Shown: positions 47,400-55,932, counted from the stretch's first letter. The stretch is DNA of 64,000 bases from CAWEYO01 sp963813315 (GCA_963813315.1 CAWEYO010000020.1:62001-126000), one strand, 5' to 3'. Notes: generated by a model from the letters alone, not told the origin. Numbers and translations are program-made.

Positions 47400-47410
47400 C
47401 GCGTACCGCA

Positions 47411-47910
47411 TCGGCCCGAAAATTGGAATCGATTTTCGGCAAGCACGATGCGGAGGTTCAAAAGTGCTACAGCGTCCTTTGCGCGTTTGAGGACGCGCGG
47501 CGCTGTAGTATCGGCCCGAAAATTGGAATCGATTTTCGGAAAGCACGATGCGGAGGTTCAAAAGTGCTACAGCGTCCTTTGCGCGTTTGAGGACGCGCGG
47601 CGCTGTAGTATCGGCCCGAAAATTGGAATCGATTTTCGGCAAGCACGATGCGGAGGTTCAAAAGTGCTACAGCGTCCTTTGCGCGTTTGAGGACGCGCGG
47701 CGCTGTAGTATCGGCCCGAAAATTGGAATCGATTTTCGGCAAGCACGATGCGGAGGTTCAAAAGTGCTACAGCGTCCTTTGCGCGTTTGAGGACGCGCGG
47801 CGCTGTAGTATCGGCCCGAAAATTGGAATCGATTTTCGGCAAGCACGATGCGGAGGTTCAAAAGTGCTACAGCGTCCTTTGCGCGTCCAAAAGGACGCGC
47901 GGCGCTGTAG
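47411..47910. repeat. Five tandem copies of a 100-bp palindromic unit
   Basis: Units start TCGGCCCGAAAATTGGAATC at 47411, 47511, 47611, 47711 and 47811 with an exact 100-base period; the last is 2 bases longer because TTGA is replaced by CCAAAA. Copy 2 has one substitution (A for C near 47,540). Each unit has two hairpins: CCGAAAA...TTTTCGG, and CTACAGCG...CGCTGTAG enclosing GCGCGT...ACGCGC. All three minus-strand frames are open through a unit. The array lies 12 bases upstream of the chosen holA start. Single or partial copies are at 29,614 and 41,772. The stretch 47,911-48,003 holds nothing I recognise. Confidence 0.97.
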
Positions 47911-48003
47911 AACAGTACGGCGCTGCGATGAAACAGGGTAGCGAAACCTCAACAAGGAAAAAAGCGTGACCCCGAAAGCCGTCTCACTACGGGCTGGCAA
48001 GGA

Positions 48004-48228
48004 TCATGCCGAGCCCATCGGAGCCACGGTCCTCAGCCAGGTCATGTCGTCCGCTTCGTCGAGCCTGTCCGTAAAAGCAGCGATCAGCCGCTTGGCCGCA
48101 AGTCTTGCGGCATGCTCGCCCTGGAGCCTCGCGTCCACCCGGCATGCCGCCTCATAGACCTCATGGATCAGAGCCAGATTTTGAAGGGTGAGGATGTCAC
48201 CGGTAGTGGCGGGCCGCAAAACGGTCAT
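48004..48228 (-). CDS. Small hypothetical protein, 74 residues
   Basis: I do not recognise this protein. It starts MTVLRPATTGDILTLQNLAL and has a helical centre IHEVYEAACRVDARLQGEHA followed by ARLAAKRLIAAFTDRLDEAD. It is soluble and without Cys pairs or membrane segments. ATG at 48228 is preceded by CAGGAGGCGCCC, an excellent ribosome site, which argues that it is translated. It stands alone between the 100-bp array and a 322-bp gap. Confidence 0.65.
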   Translation of the reverse strand: MTVLRPATTGDILTLQNLALIHEVYEAACRVDARLQGEHAARLAAKRLIAAFTDRLDEADDMTWLRTVAPMGSA

Positions 48229-48550
48229 GGGCGCCTCCTGTTTGATTCGCGCAGGGGCATTTTGACTTTACCCGCCATTGCCCACGTCGACCCTTGCGCC
48301 CGGCCAGCATCTCATGCCTCGCAGCAAAAGCGCGTCAGCATTTCGTATAAGGAGGTGTAGAATGAAGGTGGGATAGCGTAGAGGTTCATCCTACTTTAGG
48401 TGGATGGGCGCGTACCCGGTCGCGAACGGCGGCCACCAAACTCCGCTCTGCGCATGGCTGAGCTCGGCACGAGTATGTGAATGCTTCATAGGGCATCTGA
48501 CGAGCATTGGCAGTCAATGTGTGACTCAAAGCGTTTTTGAAGGCGGCCCG
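48229..48550. other. Gene-poor stretch with a strong ribosome site and four-codon open frame
   Basis: No convincing gene lies here. At 48,349-48,357 AAGGAGGTG, a full anti-16S match, is followed after four bases by ATG AAG GTG GGA TAG (48,362-48,376), a four-codon minigene. A short inverted repeat CATCC...GGATG lies just after (about 48,390-48,410). The promoter of the 74-residue gene must also be here. Confidence 0.4.
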
Positions 48551-49363
48551 TCACTCCCTTGACGCAGTTATGACGAGCGCCGGCATTTCGAAGACCACGG
48601 CGCCGTTCGCTTCGACGAACCGCGAAAGCGTCTTTTCGGCCTCATCAAGCAGTTGCCTGAACTGCTGCTGGTCCAACAGCCCCCCAAGCGTCCAAATGCA
48701 GGCCCTTTCCGTCGAAATCATTGATGCAATGGAATCGAAGCGGACATTTTCGACATGCCGCTTCACTTGGGCACGATTGATACCGGCCTTCGCCAAGAGT
48801 GTGCGCAGCAAGTCGGGATCGCCCAGCACGAACGGCGCACGGAATGCGTCTGCGATGCCGGAACCAAAAAGTCTTTCCAGCAGGGCCGCGAGTTCGAAGT
48901 ATCCGGGCGAGTGATCGAGGGCATCGCAGACCGCGACGGCGAGCCTGCCGCCGGGCTTCAGGACGCGCATCATTTCGTGCAAGCCGGCAGAGCGGTCCTC
49001 GAAGAACATCAAGCCGAACTGGCTGACTGCAGCGTCGAACCATCCATCGGGAAAGGGGATATGCTCGGCCCGTCCTTCGCGCCAATCAATGTGGTTGCTC
49101 TTGCGGTGCGCGACACCGAGCATGTCGGTATTGGGATCAAGGCCAACCACGGAGCCCTCTACGCCGACACGGTCCAGCGCCGTCAGGGCCAGCACCCCGG
49201 TTCCGCAGGCAACGTCGATCACGCGGTCCCCACGCTTGACGTGTGCCTCCCGGGCGACGATCGGCCCCCATTGCTGGAAAAGCGCCGGGACGAAGAGCGC
49301 ATCGTAGATCTCGGCAGGGGAGTTTTCTGCATGGCTCACATTCGCGGCATTGCTCGGAGACAT
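48551..49363 (-). CDS. Class I SAM-dependent methyltransferase
   Basis: This 270-residue enzyme has a Rossmann methyltransferase fold: GDRVIDVACGTGVLALTALD (motif I, residues 45-64), VGLDPNTDMLGVA, HIPFPDGWFDAAVSQFGLMF (motif IV region) and MMRVLKPGGRLAVAVCDALD (motif V/post-V). It resembles UbiE-type small-molecule methyltransferases; the substrate is unknown. It is divergent from an AraC-type regulator with only 65 bases between them, which suggests control by that protein. Confidence 0.88.
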   Translation of the reverse strand: MSPSNAANVSHAENSPAEIYDALFVPALFQQWGPIVAREAHVKRGDRVIDVACGTGVLALTALDRVGVEGSVVGLDPNTDMLGVAHRKSNHIDWREGRAEHIPFPDGWFDAAVSQFGLMFFEDRSAGLHEMMRVLKPGGRLAVAVCDALDHSPGYFELAALLERLFGSGIADAFRAPFVLGDPDLLRTLLAKAGINRAQVKRHVENVRFDSIASMISTERACIWTLGGLLDQQQFRQLLDEAEKTLSRFVEANGAVVFEMPALVITASRE

Positions 49364-49376
49364 GATCCATCCCTTT

Positions 49377-49408
49377 CAGAGCGTGTAGGTGGCAGAGCGT
49401 GTTGGTGG
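49377..49408. promoter_or_regulatory. Tandem 16-bp direct repeat, AraC-type operator candidate
   Basis: CAGAGCGTGTAGGTGG (49377-49392) is followed immediately by CAGAGCGTGTTGGTGG (49393-49408), identical except for one base. The pair fills the centre of the 65-bp gap between the methyltransferase and the AraC regulator gene. Direct half-sites are the usual target of AraC proteins; regulation of both genes is inferred. Confidence 0.6.
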
Positions 49409-49428
49409 ATCCGCAGTGAGCAGGTTAT

Positions 49429-50514
49429 ATGGTTGCCATGGGCACGCTCCATGACCCGGCGTCTCGAACGCTTGCCGCAGAGTCCGAAGCGCAGTCGCTG
49501 CGGACCCCTGCCGATCCGACGCCGTTCCCTGAAGACAAGGATGTCCTGTCGGATGTTCTGCGCGCGATAAAGCTGACCGGTGCGCTGTTTTTCAGGGTCA
49601 ACGCCTCGTCACCCTGGAGCGTGGAAGTCCCCCATGCCAATTCCTTCGCCCGGGCGATCCTGCCGACCGCGCAGCATGTGATTTCCTATCACATCATCAC
49701 GGAGGGCTCCGGCTGGGTGAGCATTCGCGAAAATCCGCCAATTGAATTCGAGGCGGGAGACGTGCTTGTCGTTCCGCACGAAGACCCGTACGCGATGTCC
49801 AGCGAACCAGGCGTCCGGTCGGGATTGACGCGGGAAGACACGCTTGACTTCTTTCGCGCTATGGCAGCCGGACAAATGCGTCCGACGGTCAGCGAGGGCG
49901 GCGGAGGCGCCGAATCCTCGCGCTATGTCTGCGGCTATCTTGGCTGCGATGCGCACCCATTCAACCCGCTGCTCGCAGCCCTGCCTCCATTGGTGCATGT
50001 TCGGCAGGCGGTCGGTGGCCGCGGCGATTTGCTAAGCCGGCTGATGGCACTGACGATGTCGGAGTTGGCGGTGCAGCGGCCAGGCGGGGAATGCATTCGG
50101 CTGCGCCTCAGCGAATTGCTGTTCGTGGAGGGTATGCGGCGCTATGTGGAGGCACTGCCGCCGGAACAGGCTGGCTGGCTGGCCGGATTGCGCGATCCCG
50201 TTGTCGGCAGGGCGATTGCGCTCATTCACGACAAACCGGCGCGAGGCTGGACGATAAAGAAACTCGCGAGCGAAACCGGCGTATCGCGCTCCGTGCTGGC
50301 GGCACGCTTCACGCGTGTGATCGGCCATCCGCCGATGCAATACCTGGCGCGTTGGCGGGTTCAACTGGCCGCGCGGCTGCTCGCGGATGGGCCGGCCAAG
50401 GTGGCGGCAGTCGGCCGCGACGTTGGCTATGAATCCGAAGCGGCGTTCAGTCGAAGTTTCAAGCGGATCGCCGGTCTATCGCCTGCCGAATGGCGCGACG
50501 GCCGTCGCGGTTAG
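49429..50514 (+). CDS. AraC-family transcriptional regulator with cupin domain
   Basis: This regulator has 361 residues. Residues 40-200 form an AraC_binding_2-type cupin (LTGALFFRVNASSPWSVEVP; HIITEGSGWVSI; FEAGDVLVVPHEDPYAM). The C-terminal 100 residues hold the double helix-turn-helix: GWTIKKLASETGVSRSVLAA, FTRVIGHPPMQYLARWRVQL and DVGYESEAAFSRSFKRIAGL then SPAEWR. ATG at 49429 or 49438 may start it. It is divergent from the methyltransferase gene and upstream of the RND pump, either of which it may control. Confidence 0.9.
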   Translation: MVAMGTLHDPASRTLAAESEAQSLRTPADPTPFPEDKDVLSDVLRAIKLTGALFFRVNASSPWSVEVPHANSFARAILPTAQHVISYHIITEGSGWVSIRENPPIEFEAGDVLVVPHEDPYAMSSEPGVRSGLTREDTLDFFRAMAAGQMRPTVSEGGGGAESSRYVCGYLGCDAHPFNPLLAALPPLVHVRQAVGGRGDLLSRLMALTMSELAVQRPGGECIRLRLSELLFVEGMRRYVEALPPEQAGWLAGLRDPVVGRAIALIHDKPARGWTIKKLASETGVSRSVLAARFTRVIGHPPMQYLARWRVQLAARLLADGPAKVAAVGRDVGYESEAAFSRSFKRIAGLSPAEWRDGRRG

Positions 50515-50622
50515 GCATCGGACCCGAAAGTGGGTACCGGTTTCGGGAAAAATCCGATGCTCAAGCAAAGAGATAGAGCAGCAGCAGCAATTCCATCGTT
50601 TCCATCGATGCGTCCGCTGCTC
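50515..50622 (-). repeat. Palindromic element, family B, inverted full copy
   Basis: GCATCGGACCCGAAAGTGGG... to ...GCGTCCGCTGCTC is the reverse complement of the element at 46,236. It begins directly after the TAG stop of the AraC gene. The remaining bases to 50,724 form the leader of the RND operon, with no further feature recognised. Confidence 0.82.
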
Positions 50623-50724
50623 AATAGCAACGCGACTTCACGCCGGATCAGCGGCTATACTCGACTGCGATAGTCCTGTAGCGTCAAGCAAGAGTTCCTG
50701 CGGCAGACTTCCCTGGAGCGATCG

Positions 50725-51891
50725 ATGTTCGGCGCATTTTTGGAGCTGCGCGCCAGTTTTTGCATCGCCGTCATAGCAACTTTGACGGCATGCAATGATG
50801 CGAACACCTACGTTCCGCCGCCGCCGCCAACGGTCGACGTCGCCATCCCGGCCAAGCAGGATGTGACGCCGTACCTGCACGCTACGGGGAACACGGCGGC
50901 TGTGAACGACACGGCGCTCGTAGCGCGCGTGGAGGGTTTCATCCAGGAGATCGGCTACAAGGACGGCGATGCGGTAAAGGCCGGAACGGTGCTCTTCGTG
51001 ATCGAGCCGGAGCCCTATCAGCTGGCTCTGGAGCAGGCGCAGGCTGAGCAATCGGCCGCGGATGCATCCATAAAGCAGTCCCAGGCCGACTACGTCCGCC
51101 AGACCGAACTGGTGAAGAAGGGCGTCGCCACGCAGCAGGACCTGGACAAGGCGGCCGCGCAGCGCGATGGCGACCTGGCCAAGCAGAAGCAGGCGGGAGC
51201 GGACGTCAAGCAGGCCGAGCTCAACCTGGGTTACACACAAGTCAAGGCGCCCTTTGACGGCATCGTAACCGCCCGCCAGGTATCGGTGGGCCAGCTCGTG
51301 GGCGGTGCTGGCGGGCAGACCACGCTGGCCACGATCGTCCAGCTCGACCCGATCTATGCCGATTTCAACATCAGCGAAAAGGATGTGCTGCGCATCCGCG
51401 CGGAGATGCGGAAGCGCGGAATCGCAGTGGGCGACCTCAAGAAGGTACCCGTCGAGATCAGCCTGCAATCCGAAACGGACTATCCCCACAAGGGGACGCT
51501 CGACTATGCGGCGCCTGGCGTAACCGTCTCCACCGGCACGCTCGCTGTGCGTGCTGTGCTGCCCAATCCAGAACGCCGGCTTCTGCCGGGTTATTTCATC
51601 CGTGTGCGCGTGCCGATGGGCGATGAGCCCGACATGTTGCTGGTTCCGGACCGCGCCATCGGCAGCGACCAGAGCGGACGCTATGTGCTCATCGCAGGCA
51701 ACGACAACGTGGTCGAACAGCGCACGGTTGAGATCGGCCAGCAGGTTGGGGACCTGCGCGTGATCGCGTCGGGCATCAAGCCGGACGACCGCATCATCGT
51801 CTCCGGCATGATGACAGCGGTCCCGGGTCAGAAGATCGCGCCGCGAGTGAAGAGCCTCGGCGCGGTCGCGGCGGATGAAGTTCCGCAATGA
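50725..51891 (+). CDS. RND efflux membrane-fusion protein (periplasmic lipoprotein)
   Basis: This adaptor joins an RND pump to an outer membrane channel. The 388-residue protein has a lipoprotein signal with lipobox LTAC (Cys at residue 23), a proline run (VPPPPPTVDV), the lipoyl/barrel-sandwich segment LVARVEGFIQEIGYKDGDAV, a helical hairpin (residues 90-150), and YTQVKAPFDGIVTARQVSVG. Start ATG 50725 follows GGAG. It overlaps the pump gene (ATGA). No tolC-like gene is next to it. Confidence 0.93.
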   Translation: MFGAFLELRASFCIAVIATLTACNDANTYVPPPPPTVDVAIPAKQDVTPYLHATGNTAAVNDTALVARVEGFIQEIGYKDGDAVKAGTVLFVIEPEPYQLALEQAQAEQSAADASIKQSQADYVRQTELVKKGVATQQDLDKAAAQRDGDLAKQKQAGADVKQAELNLGYTQVKAPFDGIVTARQVSVGQLVGGAGGQTTLATIVQLDPIYADFNISEKDVLRIRAEMRKRGIAVGDLKKVPVEISLQSETDYPHKGTLDYAAPGVTVSTGTLAVRAVLPNPERRLLPGYFIRVRVPMGDEPDMLLVPDRAIGSDQSGRYVLIAGNDNVVEQRTVEIGQQVGDLRVIASGIKPDDRIIVSGMMTAVPGQKIAPRVKSLGAVAADEVPQ

Positions 51892-54800
51892 TCTCCAAAT
51901 TCTTCATTGAACGGCCAGTTCTGGCGAATGTGATTGCCATCCTCATGGTCGTCATCGGCGCCGTATCGCTGCTTGCCCTTCCGGTGGCCCAATATCCGAA
52001 CGTCGTGCCGCCCACCGTTCAGGTTACCACCCGCTATCCCGGCGCCAGCGCGCGGACAGTGGTCGATACCGTCGCGTTACCTATCGAACAGCAGGTAAAC
52101 GGCGTCGAGGACATGCTGTACATGCAATCCTATGCGGCCGCCGACGGCAGCTATTCCCTCACCGTCACCTTCGCGATCGGCACCGACCTCAACGCAGCCC
52201 AGGTGCTGGTGCAGAACCGGGTTGCCGCAGCCATGGCGGCTCTTCCACAATCGGTGCAGGTGCAAGGGGTCAACGTCCAGAAGAAGTCGACGGCGATTCT
52301 GCTGATCGCGACGCTGACATCGCCGGACGGGCGCTATGACAGCCTCTACCTCAGCAACTATGCAACCATCCGGCTGAAGGATGAGATCGCTCGCCTGCCG
52401 GGGGTCGGCAACGTGAATGTGTTCGGCGCCGGCCAGTACTCGATGCGCGTCTGGCTCGATCCGGAAAGGATGCGGGTGCGCGGGCTGACGGCTCAGGACG
52501 TCATTCAGGCGCTCCAGCAGCAGAGCGAGCAGGTCACCGCAGGGCAGGTCGGCATGCCGCCTGCACCCGACGATCAGTCCTTTCAGTACACGATCAATGT
52601 GTCCAGCCGCCTCGACGATCCAGATCAGTTCGGTTCCGTAATAGTCAAGTCCGGCTCCGGGGGCGACATGACGCGCATTCGCGACGTCGGCCGCGTCGAG
52701 CTCGGCGCACAGACCTATGGCCAGATTTTCAACCTCGACGGACGGCAGGCGGCTGGCCTCGCCGTCTTCCAGTCGCCGGGCGCCAACGCGCTGGACGTGG
52801 CCGAAGAAGTGAGCGGCAGAATGAAGGAGCTGGCGCGGGAATTCCCGCAGGGTGTCGCCTACGCGATACCCTTCGACACCACCACATTCGTCAGCCAGGC
52901 GATCAACGAGGTCTACAAAACACTGTTCGAGGCAGGCTTTCTGGTGCTCATCGTCATTCTGATCTTCCTGCAGGACTGGCGGGCGATGCTTGTCCCGGCG
53001 ACGACGGTTCCGGTCACGATCATCGGCGCGTTTGCAGCGATGGCCGCCATGGGCTTCTCTATCAATCTGTCGACGCTGTTTGCGATCGTGCTTGCCATCG
53101 GCATCGTCGTGGACGACGCCATTGTCGTGGTCGAGGGCGCTGCGCACAATATCGAACGCGGCATGTCGGGCCACGATGCCGCTATCAGCGCCATGAACGC
53201 CCTGTTCGGACCCATCGTCGGCATCACGCTCGTGCTGATGGCGGTATTCCTGCCGGCCTCGTTCGTTCCCGGCCTCACCGGGCAGATCTATGCGCAGTTC
53301 GCGCTGGTGATCGCGGCGACAGCGCTCATCAGCGCAATCAACGCTGCGACGCTCAAGCCGACGCAATGCGCGATGTGGCTGCGCCGCCCGGTACCGCTGG
53401 AAAGACGCAACGCCTTCTATCGTGGGTTCAATGCCCTTTACGTGCGGGCGGAGGGCTCGTACGCCGGCCTGATCGGCTCCATGGTGCGGCATAGCAGTGC
53501 GATGACCTTGATCGCTTTGATGATCATCGGCGCCGCCGGCTACGGCATGTCGAGGGTGGCGACCGGCTTCCTGCCGATCGAGGATCAGGGCTATCTGCTT
53601 GCCGCCGTGCAACTTCCGGATGGCGCCGCTCTCGGCCGAACGGAAAAGGTGATGCAGGAGGTTTCGCGGATCGCCAAGGAGACGCCGGGCGTCAGCCAGG
53701 TGATCACGATCACCGGGGTCTCGGCGCTCGACAACAACTCCACACTCGCCAATGCCGGGCTTGCCTACATCATGCTCAAGGACTGGAGCGAGCGCGGCAG
53801 GGGCGAGGACCTCGCGGCGATCTACAAAGCGCTCAACAGCAGTCTCGGCGTCAACGGAGAGGCACGCGTGCTCCTGCTGCCTCCTCCTCCCATCCAGGGC
53901 ATCGGCAACGCCGGCGGCTTCACCATGCAGATCGCGGTTCGCGACGGAAGCTTCGATTTCGCCAAGCTGCAAGCCTCGGCCAACGCAGTGGTGAAGGCTG
54001 CCGAGACGCAATCCGGCATACAGCGTGTGTGGACGCCTTTCCGGGCCGTGGTGCCGCAATACAGCGTGGTGATCGACCGTGAGAAGGTGCAGGCGCTGCA
54101 GCTCACCACGGATGAGGTCTTCGCCACTCTCGCAAGCTATCTCGGTTCGAGCTATGTCGATCAGTTCAACAAGTTCGGGCGCGTGTTCCAGATCTATGTG
54201 CAGGGTGATGCGCGGTTTCGCGTGACGCCGGATGACATCGGCAACCTGACCGTACGCAACAAGAACGGCGATATGATCCCGCTCGGAACCGTGCTGACCA
54301 TGACGCCCAGCATCGGCCCGTCGCTGATAAGCCTCTACAACCTCTATCCCTCCGCTTCGATCGTGGGCGTGCCTGCGCCGGGCTTCTCGTCGGGCCAAGC
54401 GATTAAGCTGATGGAGCAAATAGCCGCGAACACACTGCCGGCCGGTGTCGGCTTCAGCTGGACGGCGCTCTCTTTCCAGGAAAAACTCGTGGGCAACCAG
54501 ATGTATCTGGTTTTCGCGCTGGCGCTGCTGCTCGTTTATCTCGTGCTTGCCGGCCAGTATGAGAGTTGGTTCGCGCCGGTCGCGGTGATCCTTGCAGCCC
54601 CATTGTCGCTTATAGGTCCGGTTTCGGTGCTGCTGGGTTTAAGAATCGAGAACAACCTCTACGTCCAAATCGGCCTGATCCTGCTCATTGCGCTTTCGGC
54701 GAAGAACGCCATTCTAATCGTTGAGGTGGCGCGCGAATTGCGGGCCGCCGGCCGGCCGGTTGTCGAAGCGGCTGTCGAAGCCGCTCGAAGCCGCTTCCGC

Positions 54801-55043
54801 CCGATCTTGATGACGTCCTTCGCGTTCATCCTCGGCGTTGCGCCCCTGGTTGTCGCGACGGGGGCGGGCGCCAGCGCTCGCAAGTCGATCGGCATCACGG
54901 TTTTCAGCGGCATGATCGCCTCGACATGCCTTGCCGTGCTTTTCGTGCCATCATTTTTTGTGGTGGTACAGCGCTTCGAGGAATGGCTAGCCGCTCGCAA
55001 GCAGGCGAAAGTCGGCAGACAGGTACAGCCGGGGGCTCACTAG
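51888..55043 (+). CDS. RND multidrug efflux transporter, HAE1 family
   Basis: This inner-membrane, proton-driven exporter has 1,051 residues, the normal length. It begins MISKFFIERPVLANVIAILM and shows ALPVAQYPNVVPPTVQVTTR, the TM4 charge-relay region AIVLAIGIVVDDAIVVVEGA (Asp pair), the Gly-rich repeat after it, and the second half IGLILLIALSAKNAILIVEV with the relay Lys. Two porter domains of about 300 residues each are complete. It is MexF/AcrB-like; the substrate cannot be read from the sequence. Confidence 0.95.
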   Translation: MISKFFIERPVLANVIAILMVVIGAVSLLALPVAQYPNVVPPTVQVTTRYPGASARTVVDTVALPIEQQVNGVEDMLYMQSYAAADGSYSLTVTFAIGTDLNAAQVLVQNRVAAAMAALPQSVQVQGVNVQKKSTAILLIATLTSPDGRYDSLYLSNYATIRLKDEIARLPGVGNVNVFGAGQYSMRVWLDPERMRVRGLTAQDVIQALQQQSEQVTAGQVGMPPAPDDQSFQYTINVSSRLDDPDQFGSVIVKSGSGGDMTRIRDVGRVELGAQTYGQIFNLDGRQAAGLAVFQSPGANALDVAEEVSGRMKELAREFPQGVAYAIPFDTTTFVSQAINEVYKTLFEAGFLVLIVILIFLQDWRAMLVPATTVPVTIIGAFAAMAAMGFSINLSTLFAIVLAIGIVVDDAIVVVEGAAHNIERGMSGHDAAISAMNALFGPIVGITLVLMAVFLPASFVPGLTGQIYAQFALVIAATALISAINAATLKPTQCAMWLRRPVPLERRNAFYRGFNALYVRAEGSYAGLIGSMVRHSSAMTLIALMIIGAAGYGMSRVATGFLPIEDQGYLLAAVQLPDGAALGRTEKVMQEVSRIAKETPGVSQVITITGVSALDNNSTLANAGLAYIMLKDWSERGRGEDLAAIYKALNSSLGVNGEARVLLLPPPPIQGIGNAGGFTMQIAVRDGSFDFAKLQASANAVVKAAETQSGIQRVWTPFRAVVPQYSVVIDREKVQALQLTTDEVFATLASYLGSSYVDQFNKFGRVFQIYVQGDARFRVTPDDIGNLTVRNKNGDMIPLGTVLTMTPSIGPSLISLYNLYPSASIVGVPAPGFSSGQAIKLMEQIAANTLPAGVGFSWTALSFQEKLVGNQMYLVFALALLLVYLVLAGQYESWFAPVAVILAAPLSLIGPVSVLLGLRIENNLYVQIGLILLIALSAKNAILIVEVARELRAAGRPVVEAAVEAARSRFRPILMTSFAFILGVAPLVVATGAGASARKSIGITVFSGMIASTCLAVLFVPSFFVVVQRFEEWLAARKQAKVGRQVQPGAH

Positions 55044-55082
55044 AGCGCGATGATTTCTTCCGGAGTCGTCGCCGCCCTCTAA

Positions 55083-55146
55083 CTCTTTGATTTCCCGCCT
55101 CATCTTGTCCGACAACCGCTACGCACTTTTCGGGATCATGCTCTTA
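55083..55146 (+). repeat. Degenerate palindromic repeat remnant
   Basis: CTCTTTGATTTCCCGCCTCA followed by CGACAACCGCTACGCACTTTT and CGGGATCATGCTC looks like a decayed mixture of family A and B elements. It lies in the 175-bp gap after the RND gene. Confidence 0.45.
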
Positions 55147-55218
55147 GCGCTTCATATTTGGCAAGCCATTGGCCGGATCGCTTCCATCTCCGCCACTAGC
55201 TGCATTATAATTTGTCGG

Positions 55219-55932
55219 CTAAGAACTTTGGGGACCAATGCGCTCCGGTGAGTCGCCGGAGCCGCGTTCCCTGTGGGCTTTCTGGCGGCACGCCGCCGAA
55301 CAAAAGCGTGCATCCCGGCGATTCGGAACGAATACGTTTTCGCATTGCGCACAAGTCGCTCGCCAGAGCATGCGCTTGGCCGCGCGCCTCTTCCGGGCTG
55401 CCGTGTTGTTTCCTTCGCGCTTGGTCCTGCGCTCGCGCTCCCATCGTTGCCGGCAGTCGTCGCAATAGTAGCGCGGCACCGTATGGCGGCAGTCTTTGCA
55501 AGGAAAAGAAGCCTTTCGTAACGCATTGTCGGCCGTTCGAGGTACAATGTGATACGGAGCCGTAACAGAGAATTCCGCGACCGGTCGCGGGTTTACGAAG
55601 GGCATAAGTGCCAGCAATTCGACGGTGACCCGATGCGCCAGCAGCGCACGTTCCGGGGGATGCCTGTCGGGATGGACGAGCGAAAGCACGTCATCGAGCA
55701 GTTGAAGGGAGAGTTGGCCGGGTTCGGCGTGTCGACTCCCGAAGCCCAGCACTTCCAGTGTGTCGACACCCAGGGCTTCGACTATCGCTTCCTGCTTTTT
55801 TCGCTCCCGCGTAATTTCCTGAAGTATGCCGTCACCGCATCTGGCGCAAAGCATCGGCCCACCGCGTTCGCGGTGCAGGCGGGTGACGAACTGGTCGGTC
55901 CCGCAATTTATGCAGCGCGCCCGTTCATTCAT
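55219..55932 (-). CDS. Multi-zinc-ribbon protein with an HPD (J-domain-like) motif
   Basis: This 237-residue protein starts at ATG 55932, after CAGGAGAAACCC. It holds three Cys clusters: CINCGTDQF...LCARCGDG (residues 6-33), CKDCRHTVPRYYCDDCRQRW (about 145-164) and CAQCENVFVPNRRDARFCSA (about 200-219) followed by ACRQKAHRER. Between the first two lies LQLLDDVLSLVHPDRHPPER, with the HPD tripeptide of DnaJ-type J-domains. The family is unknown to me; it could be a chaperone-like or nucleic-acid-binding protein from mobile DNA. Confidence 0.7.
   Translation of the reverse strand: MNERARCINCGTDQFVTRLHRERGGPMLCARCGDGILQEITRERKKQEAIVEALGVDTLEVLGFGSRHAEPGQLSLQLLDDVLSLVHPDRHPPERALLAHRVTVELLALMPFVNPRPVAEFSVTAPYHIVPRTADNALRKASFPCKDCRHTVPRYYCDDCRQRWERERRTKREGNNTAARKRRAAKRMLWRATCAQCENVFVPNRRDARFCSAACRQKAHRERGSGDSPERIGPQSS

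Noticed and set aside
47411..47941. CRISPR array or a repeat-protein gene
   Set aside because: The 100-bp units are contiguous with no unique spacers, so it is not CRISPR. Open frames on both strands come from the repeat being stop-free, and 100 is not a multiple of three, so no regular protein repeat results.
48112..48360. 82-codon plus-strand open frame
   Set aside because: It overlaps the 74-residue gene on the other strand, which has a far better ribosome site, and looks non-coding in composition.
52077..54419. 780-codon minus-strand open frame opposite the RND pump
   Set aside because: Composition is His/Arg/Asp-rich as expected from the complement of a GC-rich transporter gene, with no recognisable domain; the plus-strand pump gene is complete.
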